Assembly (NCBI GenBank): GCA_041666465.1 | Contig: JBAYGX010000008.1 | Coordinates: 1 to 22,601 of the forward strand | Direction of reading: 5' to 3' | DNA length: 22,601 bases | Source of the DNA: XYC2-FULL-41-22 sp041666465 | Lineage (GTDB): Bacteria; Patescibacteriota; Gracilibacteria; UBA1369; UBA12470 | Shown: positions 15,546 to 22,406 of the stretch, piece by piece | How the letters are laid out: each line of letters opens with the position of its first letter | How positions within the stretch are numbered: position 1 is the first letter of the stretch | Notes under the pieces: generated by a model | Database searches by the model: none | Seen by the model: only the letters and a program-made list of their open reading frames with translations | Told to the model about the DNA's origin: nothing | Translations under genes and position numbers: made by a program

Positions 15546-15648
15546 CCCCTCTTCGCTAGCATCTTAACTATCTTCACTAGTCTACTAGGTCCTTCATTTT
15601 CTTCTCTTCACTAGCTCACTATCTTCTCTAGCCACTAGGTCCTCTCTT
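15546..15648 (-). repeat. CTAG-rich dimeric repeat, copy C (3' end of the murF-like gene)
   Basis: Minus-strand order: AGAGAGGACCTAGTGG, CTAGAGAAGATAGTGAG, CTAGTGAAGAGAAG (15648-15601). Then AAGGACCTAGTAGACTAG, TGAAGATAGTTAAGATG, CTAGCGAAGAGGGG (15593-15546). It is the closest match to copy A, with the same short-unit-then-long-unit order. Six CTAG tetramers. The TAG inside the first GGACCTAG is the stop codon of the murF-like gene. Confidence 0.85.
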
Positions 15649-16939
15649 CCCAGCTCTCCTCTTGTCTCACCAACAACTCTCTCGCCCTTTCCGGCTCCGC
15701 CATAATTTCTTTCACCAATCTTTCAAGCCTGACTTTATTCTGCGAACCTTTTACCAAAACAATATCTCCAATTTTTATTTTCCCTTTCAAAAACTCTCCG
15801 GCAACCTTCGAATCATCAAAACTAAACACAGATCCTTTTTCCATACCACCTTTGACAGCTTCTTCGGCATAAAGCTTTGCAGATTCACCAACTGTAACAA
15901 GCATCTCAGCCGATTTAGGTATAAGCATTCCAATTCGCCTATGCTCGCTATCCGTTAAGTCTCCAAGTTCATTCATGTTCCCCAAAACTGCAATTCTTTT
16001 CCCGATACCCTTTGGCCTCATCTCTTTTAGAACTTCAATAGAAGCCAACATGGTTTCGGGCGATGCATTATAAGACCCATCCATGATGGTGCTTTTATTG
16101 ATACCGGGGATAAGATTAAGTCTGCCGGGAGGTAGTTTGAAATCATCAAGTCCTGCCTTAATCGTTTCCCATTTGAGACCGCTCAGGAACCCAATCGCAA
16201 TCGCCGGCAAAACGACATAAACATGATGTTTTCCTATAAGATTTGGGAGATGTACTTGGAAATTTTTATCATCAAAAGATAAATTAAATTTAAGACCTTC
16301 CTCGCTACTTTCTACATTCGAAGCGCGGATATTAGCTTTTTCGCTTACACCATAAGTTATTATATTCGCATCCAATTCGCTAACAAATATACTCAAATAA
16401 TGATCGTCGATATTCAAAATCGCCCATTCGTTTTTTCCCATTCTTCTAACCATTTTCGATTTTTCAGCCAAAATCGCTTCGAGATTGGCGAATTGCCCTT
16501 CCGCCAAATGTATGGGTTTAATTGCCGTTAAAACGCCGATTGATGGCTTGATAATTTTAAGCAAAACATCCATATCACCTGGCTTATCGACACCCATTTC
16601 CATAACGATTTTTGAATAATCTTTCTTCCCCCAAAAAGCCACTTTGAAAGCCTTAATCAAAACCTCGATCCATAAATACGGGGAGCTAAACCCAGACTCT
16701 TGCTCGAGAAGCGCCAACAATATGCCGAAATCGGTATTGTAACTTTTTTGATTTCGAAGAACACTATTTCTTCTGGCAAGCACACAATAAATCGCATCTT
16801 TTGTGCTGGTTTTACCGACAGATCCGGTTACTCCGATGATATCCACCTTGAGTTTCTTGAGTCTGTGCTTAACAAGAACGGTCAAATACCACAACACAAA
16901 TGCTTTCCCCTTATTTTTAATTTTTTTGATAAAACTCAT
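15635..16939 (-). CDS. murF: MurF-type Mur ligase lacking the usual N-terminal domain
   Basis: The 434-residue protein has the ATP-binding central domain (P-loop GVTGSVGKTSTKD, about 36-48) and then LTAIKPIHLAEGQFANLEAILAEKSKM with the likely carbamylated lysine. LNIDDHYL, the MurF-type IMDGSYNASPETMLASIEVL and a C-terminal domain (IAVLGNMNELG, DIVLVKGSQNKVRLERLV) follow. MurF adds D-Ala-D-Ala to UDP-MurNAc-tripeptide. The usual first domain (about 80 residues) is missing; a short basic/hydrophobic segment (about 12-24) takes its place and may bind membrane. The last residues (WEERT) and TAG stop are encoded by repeat copy C. It could instead be another MurF-like ligase with a different acceptor. 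Confidence 0.82.
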   Translation of the reverse strand: MSFIKKIKNKGKAFVLWYLTVLVKHRLKKLKVDIIGVTGSVGKTSTKDAIYCVLARRNSVLRNQKSYNTDFGILLALLEQESGFSSPYLWIEVLIKAFKVAFWGKKDYSKIVMEMGVDKPGDMDVLLKIIKPSIGVLTAIKPIHLAEGQFANLEAILAEKSKMVRRMGKNEWAILNIDDHYLSIFVSELDANIITYGVSEKANIRASNVESSEEGLKFNLSFDDKNFQVHLPNLIGKHHVYVVLPAIAIGFLSGLKWETIKAGLDDFKLPPGRLNLIPGINKSTIMDGSYNASPETMLASIEVLKEMRPKGIGKRIAVLGNMNELGDLTDSEHRRIGMLIPKSAEMLVTVGESAKLYAEEAVKGGMEKGSVFSFDDSKVAGEFLKGKIKIGDIVLVKGSQNKVRLERLVKEIMAEPERARELLVRQEESWEERT

Positions 16940-16984
16940 ATAAATATAATGCGGGAATTAATTAAAAAAATCCATAATGTTAAA

Positions 16985-17013
16985 TTGACCTTGGCGGAAA
17001 ATACTACCATAAT
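16985..17013 (+). promoter_or_regulatory. Possible promoter for the acylphosphatase gene
   Basis: TTGACC (16985-16990), 17-base spacer, CATAAT (17008-17013). Both boxes match five of six consensus bases. A start near 17020 would give a long (about 140-base) leader, unlike the short leaders elsewhere in the window. Confidence 0.45.
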
Positions 17014-17051
17014 TGTATAAGATAGGGAAGTTAAAAAAGGTAGGTGATAAG

Positions 17052-17086
17052 CCGCGAATCGAAGATGAAAAATCTCACTTCCGCGG
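17052..17086. other. Two-tier hairpin in the leader of the acylphosphatase gene
   Basis: The outer stem pairs CCGCGAA (17052-17058) with TTCCGCGG (about 17079-17086), with one bulged C. The inner stem pairs AGAT with ATCT around a GAAAA loop. It is followed by about 70 bases, the last 40 pyrimidine-rich, before the ATG at 17161. It could be a 5'-UTR structure or a small RNA; no known riboswitch class was recognised. Confidence 0.3.
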
Positions 17087-17160
17087 AGTGGATTATATAG
17101 TCTAGCTTCCTTTGTCTATGTCACTTCTTTTACTTCTCATACTTCTCCAACTTCTTCTCA

Positions 17161-17433
17161 ATGTCTGCATACAAATTAACCATTCATGGCAAAGTACAAG
17201 GCGTTTGGTTTCGTCAATTCACAGTCGATGCCTCAATAAGCCTCGGGATTACCGGTTGGGTAAAAAATGACCGGGAAGGTACGGTATCGGCATTTATCCA
17301 AGGGGATGAGCATAGCATCAATCAGCTAATATCATTACTTAAAAAAGGTCCCGATTTTGCAGAGGTAACAGATATAAAAAAAGTCCCCGTTGCCGAGGAC
17401 TTTGCAATTACAGATTTCTCAATTCTTCATTAA
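17161..17433 (+). CDS. acyP: Acylphosphatase
   Basis: The 90-residue length is typical. The hallmark motifs are GKVQGVWFRQFT (the phosphate-binding loop with catalytic Arg) and GITGWVKNDREGTVSAFIQGD (with the catalytic Asn in VKND). The enzyme hydrolyses acyl phosphates such as acetyl or carbamoyl phosphate in the cytoplasm. It stands alone on the plus strand, with a possible promoter at 16985 and a pyrimidine-rich leader. It converges with rplT, with repeat copy D between them. Confidence 0.95.
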   Translation: MSAYKLTIHGKVQGVWFRQFTVDASISLGITGWVKNDREGTVSAFIQGDEHSINQLISLLKKGPDFAEVTDIKKVPVAEDFAITDFSILH

Positions 17434-17453
17434 TCTCTTCCCTTCTCCATCTA

Positions 17454-17519
17454 TACTAGCATCTTAACTATCCCCTAACTAGTCTACTAAGTCCTATCTT
17501 CACTAGCTCCTAGGTCCTA
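17454..17519 (-). repeat. CTAG-rich dimeric repeat, copy D (3' end of rplT)
   Basis: On the minus strand: CTAGGACCTAGGAGCTAG, TGAAGATA, then AGGACTTAGTAGACTAG, TTAGGGGATAGTTAAGATG, CTAGTATAGATGG. The second unit is more diverged. Five CTAG tetramers. The rplT TAG stop (17519-17517) lies within the first CTAGGACC. Confidence 0.8.
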
Positions 17520-17864
17520 GCTCATCGCAACTTCCACAATCTTCCCAAAAATCTTAGGCTCATTAACCGCCAACTCCGCCAAGATTTTTCGATCAATGAT
17601 AATTTTCTTTTCAGCCATAGCCTTGATAAATCTGCTGTACATGAAGCCCTGTAATCTTACGGCGGCATTTATTCTCGTAATCCAAATTCTTCTGAACTCC
17701 CTTCTCTTCATTCTTCGGTCTTCATAGGCGTGCACGCCAGCTTTCATTGCTGCATTTTTAGCTTGAGTGAAGAGGTTTTTCCTTCCTCCGCGATATCCTT
17801 TCGTAAGTTTCAACATTTTCTTATGTCTTCTTCTTACGGTGATACTTCTTTTTATTCTTGTCAT
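17517..17864 (-). CDS. rplT: 50S ribosomal protein bL20
   Basis: This is a clear bL20 at 115 residues, the normal length: MTRIKRSITVRRRHKKMLKLTKGYRGGRKNLFTQAKNA, then YEDRRMKRREFRRIWITRINAAVR and the conserved RKILAELAV end. bL20 binds 23S rRNA early in 50S assembly. Third gene of the infC-rpmI-rplT operon, 28 bases after rpmI. In other bacteria bL20 autoregulates through a long leader before infC or rpmI; the predicted infC leader here is short, so that control is not evident. The last codon and stop touch repeat copy D. Confidence 0.98.
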   Translation of the reverse strand: MTRIKRSITVRRRHKKMLKLTKGYRGGRKNLFTQAKNAAMKAGVHAYEDRRMKRREFRRIWITRINAAVRLQGFMYSRFIKAMAEKKIIIDRKILAELAVNEPKIFGKIVEVAMS

Positions 17865-17892
17865 CTTATTGAATGATTAAAATTGATAAAAA

Positions 17893-18087
17893 CTACTTAA
17901 TAAACATCATGTTAAGATGTTTCACATTTGTAGAATGTACTACATTGTTTTTCGCACCAAGTTTCTTTTGTCTCTTGGATTTATTTGCAAGTCGATGCCT
18001 TTTTGATCCTTTCTGCATTGTGAACTTGCCCGAACCTGTTTTTCTGACGCGTTTTTTTGCGCCACTGTGTGATTTTTGCTTTACCAT
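17893..18087 (-). CDS. rpmI: 50S ribosomal protein bL35
   Basis: At 64 residues this is the usual size. The protein is strongly basic with the typical start MVKQKSHSGAKKRVRKTGSGK and RHRLANKSKRQKKLG core. Middle gene of infC-rpmI-rplT, 17 bases after infC. The C-terminus diverges from common bL35 (KHLNMMFIK). Confidence 0.96.
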   Translation of the reverse strand: MVKQKSHSGAKKRVRKTGSGKFTMQKGSKRHRLANKSKRQKKLGAKNNVVHSTNVKHLNMMFIK

Positions 18088-18104
18088 TTTATATTGAGAT
18101 TAAT

Positions 18105-18614
18105 TTATTTGAGAGGGCTTAACATCATATGCATCATGTGGCCTTGCATTTTCGGATACATATCCACTCGCGCACAATCCTTAAGGGCTTCTTTGAATAT
18201 ATTCATTTTCGCGTATCCGAGTTCGTTGTGGATTATCTCTCTACCCTTGAACATAAGCTGAACCTTTACAACATTACCGTCCGCAAGAAACTCTTTTGCC
18301 TTCTTGATTTTCGTATTCAAATCTCCAACATCAGTCCTCAAAGAAAGTCTTATCCCTTTAATTTCAGTCTTTTTCATCCCTTTTTTCTGCTTTTGCTCAG
18401 CTTTCCTAATCTGATAAAGATACTTGCCGTAATCCATTATCTTACACACCGGAGGAGTGGCTTTCGGAGATACTTCGATGAGGTCCAACCCCTTTTCATG
18501 AGCAAGAGTCAGAGCCTTGTCGATACCCATGATCCCAGCCTGTTCCTGATCATCGGTGATAAGGCGAACGGTTGGCGAAGTTATCTGTCGGTTGACTCGT
18601 AAATGCTTAGCGAT
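18105..18614 (-). CDS. infC: Translation initiation factor IF-3 (probable ATC start)
   Basis: IF-3 keeps 30S free of 50S and checks start codons. Both domains are present: the N-terminal HLRVNRQITSPTVRLI and VSPKATPPVCKIMDYGKYLY, then a basic linker, and the C-terminal KGIRLSLRTDVGDLNTKIKKAKEFL and VKVQLMFKGREIIHNELG. No ATG exists at the 5' end. A GTG at 18641 would give 178 residues, but it sits between the -10 box and the predicted transcription start (near 18638). The ATC at 18614 gives 170 residues beginning M-A-K-H-L-R-V-N, the normal size. Rare AUU/AUC/AUA starts are a known IF-3 hallmark used for self-regulation. The gene call is certain; the start is inference. Confidence 0.92.
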   Translation of the reverse strand: MAKHLRVNRQITSPTVRLITDDQEQAGIMGIDKALTLAHEKGLDLIEVSPKATPPVCKIMDYGKYLYQIRKAEQKQKKGMKKTEIKGIRLSLRTDVGDLNTKIKKAKEFLADGNVVKVQLMFKGREIIHNELGYAKMNIFKEALKDCARVDMYPKMQGHMMHMMLSPLK

Positions 18615-18644
18615 GAGAAGAAAATTATAAATTAAAGCCACGCC

Positions 18645-18673
18645 ATCTTATGGGAATCGTTTACTTTAGTCAA
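18645..18673 (-). promoter_or_regulatory. Promoter of the infC-rpmI-rplT operon
   Basis: On the minus strand, TTGACT (18673-18668), 17-base spacer, TAAGAT (18650-18645). The predicted start is near 18638, after the GTG at 18641. The leader to the ATC at 18614 would be about 24 bases. Confidence 0.55.
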
Positions 18674-18703
18674 GTTGAAGGGTATATTTGGCAAGCTCAA
18701 ATA

Positions 18704-18721
18704 GAGGCTTAAACAAGCCTC
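18704..18721. other. Perfect 7-bp hairpin between infC and ispG
   Basis: GAGGCTT, loop AAAC, AAGCCTC. It lies upstream of the infC promoter and before repeat copy E. Neither strand has a T-tract after it. Function unknown. Confidence 0.4.
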
Positions 18722-18762
18722 AGTCGAGTCGCATTAGCGCTCTTTCTTCTCTTCTCTTCTCT

Positions 18763-18811
18763 TCATCCTCTCTTCGCATCTTAACTAGTTAACTAGGTCC
18801 TAAGTCCTCTC
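18763..18811 (-). repeat. CTAG-rich repeat, copy E (upstream of ispG)
   Basis: Minus-strand reading: AGAGAGGACTTAGGACCTAG, TTAACTAGTTAAGATG, CGAAGAGAGGATGAAGAGAAG split over the unit end. It is a shortened copy with two CTAG tetramers. A longer purine-rich tract (pyrimidine on plus, 18740-18775) adjoins it. Unlike copies A to D, no minus-strand gene ends here; instead the 5' end of the plus-strand ispG lies 20 bases away. Confidence 0.7.
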
Positions 18812-18832
18812 TTAACTCTTAATACTTTATAC

Positions 18833-19828
18833 TTGATACTTAATACTACCCGCGTCACCATCCAATCCATGTGCAATACGGATACGGAAAATGTCGAAGC
18901 AACGGTTGCACAAATCAAAGCGCTAGAGGTGGAAGGTTGCGAACTTATAAGGGTTGCCGTACCAACAATGAAGGCGGCGGAAGCCTTAAAAAAAATCAAA
19001 TCGCGAATAAAAATTCCTTTAATTGCAGACATCCATTTCAATGCGGACTTGGCAATCGCGGCAATTGAAAACGGCGCGGATAAGATAAGAATCAACCCCG
19101 GAAACATTTCGGATAAAAAAAAGTTGCGAGAAATTATAGCCCTGGCGACGAGAAAAAATGTAACTATAAGAATAGGCGTAAACGAAGGATCTTTGGAGAA
19201 AGACTTGATGGAAAAATACGGCTCGCATTCGGCGGAAGCGTTGGCGGAGTCGGCACTAAGATGGGTTAAGTTTTTTGTAAAAAATAAGTTCAAAAACCTG
19301 GTCGTTTCAGTAAAAAGCAGCGATGTCTTAACAACAATAAAAGCGAACAGAATATTGGCTAAAAAATGCAATTATCCATTGCATATAGGGGTTACAGAGG
19401 CAGGTACACGCGAAACGGGGACCATAAAAAGCTCAATCGGGATTGGTGCATTGCTGGCGGATGGAATCGGCTCGACGATAAGAGTTTCTTTGTCTGCAGA
19501 TCCGATAGAAGAAATAAGAGTGGCAAAAAAAATTCTTGATGCACTCGGGATAATTAGATTGCCACTACGGATAATTGCATGTCCGACATGCGGCAGGACG
19601 CGTGCGAATGTGCCGGCGATTGCAGAAGATTTAGAGAAAAATTTAAAACCCAAAAAACCACTGACTATTGCGGTTCTGGGCTGTGCCGTTAATGTAAAAG
19701 GAGAGTCTAAAGCGGCGGATTTTACAATTATCCCAGCCGGTTCAAAGACATTCTCTCTCTTTAAAAAAGCAAAGCCAGTGTTGAAAAATGTATCTTATGA
19801 AAAAATCTTAAAACATATTCAGTCATGA
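18833..19828 (+). CDS. ispG: 4-hydroxy-3-methylbut-2-enyl diphosphate synthase IspG, shortened N-terminus
   Basis: IspG converts MEcPP to HMBPP in the MEP isoprenoid pathway with a [4Fe-4S] cluster. The TIM-barrel half is clear from IQSMCNTDTENVEATVAQIKALE onwards, with IPLIADIHFN, IRINPGNIS, GVNEGSLEKDLMEKYG and GVTEAGTRETGTIKSSIGIGALL. Cluster ligands C250 and C253 (ACPTCGRT), C284 and E291 are kept. The usual NGPGE reads NVKGE. Only about 12 residues precede IQSM, compared with 30-36 normally. No ATG is available: TTG at 18833 is the best start, and the frame is open back to 18797 through low-complexity sequence. The gene may be truncated or rearranged at its 5' end. It overlaps the next gene by 4 bases (ATGA). 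Confidence 0.9.
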   Translation: MILNTTRVTIQSMCNTDTENVEATVAQIKALEVEGCELIRVAVPTMKAAEALKKIKSRIKIPLIADIHFNADLAIAAIENGADKIRINPGNISDKKKLREIIALATRKNVTIRIGVNEGSLEKDLMEKYGSHSAEALAESALRWVKFFVKNKFKNLVVSVKSSDVLTTIKANRILAKKCNYPLHIGVTEAGTRETGTIKSSIGIGALLADGIGSTIRVSLSADPIEEIRVAKKILDALGIIRLPLRIIACPTCGRTRANVPAIAEDLEKNLKPKKPLTIAVLGCAVNVKGESKAADFTIIPAGSKTFSLFKKAKPVLKNVSYEKILKHIQS

Positions 19829-22383
19829 AAAATACTTTAAAAACAGTGCTGGGCTTTTTGTGGATGATTGTGATTTGGTATTTTTTTATAAGAAATCATA
19901 CTTATTACATTGGGAGCTTGGCATTTTTGCCGAAAATATTTATAAGCATAATCGGCTTTGCGTTTGCCGTGGCGGTAGTGATTGGGATACAAGGACTGGC
20001 AAACAGATTGAGGCTATCTTTTCTATGGGTGCTGCTTTTGGTCATTATATCGACATCGACGGCGGTAGTGATTTCGGAAATGGATAGTGATTTGGCGATT
20101 TATAGCGGAGGGACGATTTTTCAGGATTCGGAATCATGGGGGGTTTTGCCGGAAGGGGCGGTTGCTGAAGACGGGATGGAGATAATGGTTTCGGACGGGC
20201 AAGTTATTTCCAATTCAAGTGAGTTTATGTCGCTTATACCGGTCGAATTGCAGGCGAATTTCAAACAAGTTAATTTGGCGAGCGCGGTGGTTTTTGTTGA
20301 AGAAAAAATTCTGCTTGGACTTGGATTCGTATTGCTTTTAACCATTGCGACATTCGCGGTTGGCAATCGTATTTTGAAATTGACGAAAATCGCGAAAAGT
20401 CCGGAAGAAATTGCATTTAGTATCGCGATTGGACTTGGAGTTTACATGGGCGTCTTCTTTCTTTTGGGGTTGTTTTCGGTGCTGTATTGGTGGGTTGTCG
20501 CAGGGTGTTTTGTGCTTTTGACGGCGGTGAACTGGAAAGGAGTATGGGAATTTGTAAAAAAACTTTTCTCAATCTCAATCGAATTTGATATCAGCGTGTT
20601 TAAATCTTTTGCCTTTTGGATTGTTGCCGGTGCGGGATTGATTTTTACATATAATTTACTCGATATAATAAGGCCCGTGCCAATCGGATGGGATGACGCG
20701 AGCACATATTTGTACATCCCGGAAAAAATCTCTCAAATCGGAGGGCTTCTGGGAAAAACCGGCGGAATTTACAACTGGGAGTTGATTAATTTTGTCGGGG
20801 CGTTTTTCAAGACGGCGTTGTATCAATTGTTTATAAATTTCTGGGGCGGAATGCTTGCGGTATTTGGGGTTTATCTTTTCCTGAAACAGTTTGTGACAAA
20901 AAAAACGGCGGTGATTTTGTCGGCGTTTTTTTACACATTGCCATTGGTTATATTTCAATCTTCAACGGACTTGAAAACAGATTTGGTCTTGCTGTTTTTC
21001 AGTACGATGGCATCAATTGCTCTGATGAAATGGTTTAAATCTGATGAAAACGGGAAATCGTGGATTTGCTTGGCGGGCGTTTTAATTGGAATAGCCCTGG
21101 GGATAAAAATAACGGCTGGGGTTTTGTTGTTAACCATGGTCGTTTTAATAGCTATGAAAATCGCCGGCAAAATGGGCGCGACAAGCGTCGCATCGGCAAT
21201 TTTCGGGATGCTGCTAATACTCTTTAAAGACGGAAATTTTTTCAATATTCCAGTTTCGGTTTTCGAGATTTGCGGATTGGTTCTTATCGCGCTGGGCATT
21301 GCAGGTGTCGTGGCGGTCATGTTGAAAAAGAAATTCAATCTGGAAAAAAAACTGATTTTAGAGGTGCTGTCATTTTTCGGGCTAGTCATTCTTGTCATGT
21401 CTCCGTGGATTGTAAAAAACACGGTTATTGACCGGTTTCCACTTAGTATAAATACATATGTCACGATGAATCTCGACAGGGCGGACGTTGATTTCGGGGA
21501 GTTTATGAGCAGTTGTTCCGACATAAAAATGCTCGGTAACGAATTCGCAACTTATATAGTCGGTGGCGGGGAAACGACCGAAAACATAACTCCGTTAAAT
21601 TTGCTTAAGATGCCTTGGCAAATGACTATGAATCCGGGGATTGGCGGTTTGTATGTTGATATAAGTTTCGTGTTTTTGGGGCTGGTTCCGTTGATTTTGT
21701 GGGGGATTTTGGATCATAAAAACAACAAAATACTGCCGATGATATTCGCCTTTACGGCATTCTACCTCACGATAATTATATTTTTCCTGGGAGGTGTTAA
21801 TTGGTATGCACTTATGGGCATATGCGCATTATTGGCAATAACAGGAATAGTGTTTGAAATCTATGACCGAAGCGACTGGCGTGAAGAAAAGATTTTGAGC
21901 ATTATAATTGAATTGGCGATAGGAATATCGGTCGCGACCGTGGTTTGTGTAAAACTTGGTTCTTTCGGCACGATGGATCAGTTGGCGTATTTCGGGAAGT
22001 TGATAGATGACGAAGGATATATTATGAGTAGGAATCCGGGGGTTCTCGAAACAGCGGAGGTATTAATGGAAGATCCGGGGACAAACATTTACAAGGTTGG
22101 TGGCGCTACCCCTTATTATTTGATTGGTACGGAATCCGGTTTTTATGGAGATGAGGCGCTCGATACATACGCATGCTTGTCGACACAATATTCCGATTCG
22201 GAATTGGTGGAGGTTTTAAGACAATTAAATATAAAATATTTCGCGATTGATTACACGCAAATTCTTGAGGCGGACCAAACGAGTTTATACAGGAATAGAA
22301 TGATTAACTTCATGGATTTTGGTACGAAAAATCTCGAAACCGTTGTGGCAAAAGGAGATTATATCTTGTTTAAAGTCCCTTAG
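19825..22383 (+). CDS. Large polytopic membrane protein, GT-C glycosyltransferase-like
   Basis: This 852-residue protein has many hydrophobic segments (roughly 15-18). The N-terminal 280 residues contain several helices with an outer loop (about 90-155). A likely GT-C core begins near 288 with GWDDASTYLYIPEKI, where the D290-D291 pair in a first loop fits the catalytic site of GT-C enzymes that use polyprenyl-phosphate sugars. A periplasmic-type C-terminal end follows (about 715-852). I cannot assign a precise family or substrate; a Wzy-like or other membrane enzyme is possible. It overlaps ispG at the start and is followed after 23 bases by dxr, so it sits inside an isoprenoid operon. Confidence 0.7.
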   Translation: MKNTLKTVLGFLWMIVIWYFFIRNHTYYIGSLAFLPKIFISIIGFAFAVAVVIGIQGLANRLRLSFLWVLLLVIISTSTAVVISEMDSDLAIYSGGTIFQDSESWGVLPEGAVAEDGMEIMVSDGQVISNSSEFMSLIPVELQANFKQVNLASAVVFVEEKILLGLGFVLLLTIATFAVGNRILKLTKIAKSPEEIAFSIAIGLGVYMGVFFLLGLFSVLYWWVVAGCFVLLTAVNWKGVWEFVKKLFSISIEFDISVFKSFAFWIVAGAGLIFTYNLLDIIRPVPIGWDDASTYLYIPEKISQIGGLLGKTGGIYNWELINFVGAFFKTALYQLFINFWGGMLAVFGVYLFLKQFVTKKTAVILSAFFYTLPLVIFQSSTDLKTDLVLLFFSTMASIALMKWFKSDENGKSWICLAGVLIGIALGIKITAGVLLLTMVVLIAMKIAGKMGATSVASAIFGMLLILFKDGNFFNIPVSVFEICGLVLIALGIAGVVAVMLKKKFNLEKKLILEVLSFFGLVILVMSPWIVKNTVIDRFPLSINTYVTMNLDRADVDFGEFMSSCSDIKMLGNEFATYIVGGGETTENITPLNLLKMPWQMTMNPGIGGLYVDISFVFLGLVPLILWGILDHKNNKILPMIFAFTAFYLTIIIFFLGGVNWYALMGICALLAITGIVFEIYDRSDWREEKILSIIIELAIGISVATVVCVKLGSFGTMDQLAYFGKLIDDEGYIMSRNPGVLETAEVLMEDPGTNIYKVGGATPYYLIGTESGFYGDEALDTYACLSTQYSDSELVEVLRQLNIKYFAIDYTQILEADQTSLYRNRMINFMDFGTKNLETVVAKGDYILFKVP

Positions 22384-22385
22384 CT

Positions 22386-22398
22386 GCCGCGAAGCGGC
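22386..22398. other. GAA-loop hairpin between the GT-C-like gene and dxr
   Basis: GCCGC, loop GAA, GCGGC, two bases after the TAG stop and 8 bases before the dxr ATG. It has the same form as the hairpin at 6881. It could affect dxr translation or coupling. Confidence 0.4.
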
Positions 22399-22406
22399 CT
22401 CTCTTC

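Noticed and set aside
16940..17160. A tRNA or known riboswitch in the gap between the murF-like gene and acyP
   Set aside because: No acceptor/T-arm pattern and no CCA-type end. The hairpin there does not match a riboswitch I know.
18615..18641. GTG at 18641 as the infC start
   Set aside because: It sits between the -10 box and the predicted transcription start, and would add an unusual hydrophobic N-terminus (ALIYNFLLI) not found in typical IF-3.
2402..18811. CTAG repeats as a CRISPR array
   Set aside because: Units occur as one or two copies at scattered gene ends, with no regular unique spacers and no cas genes.
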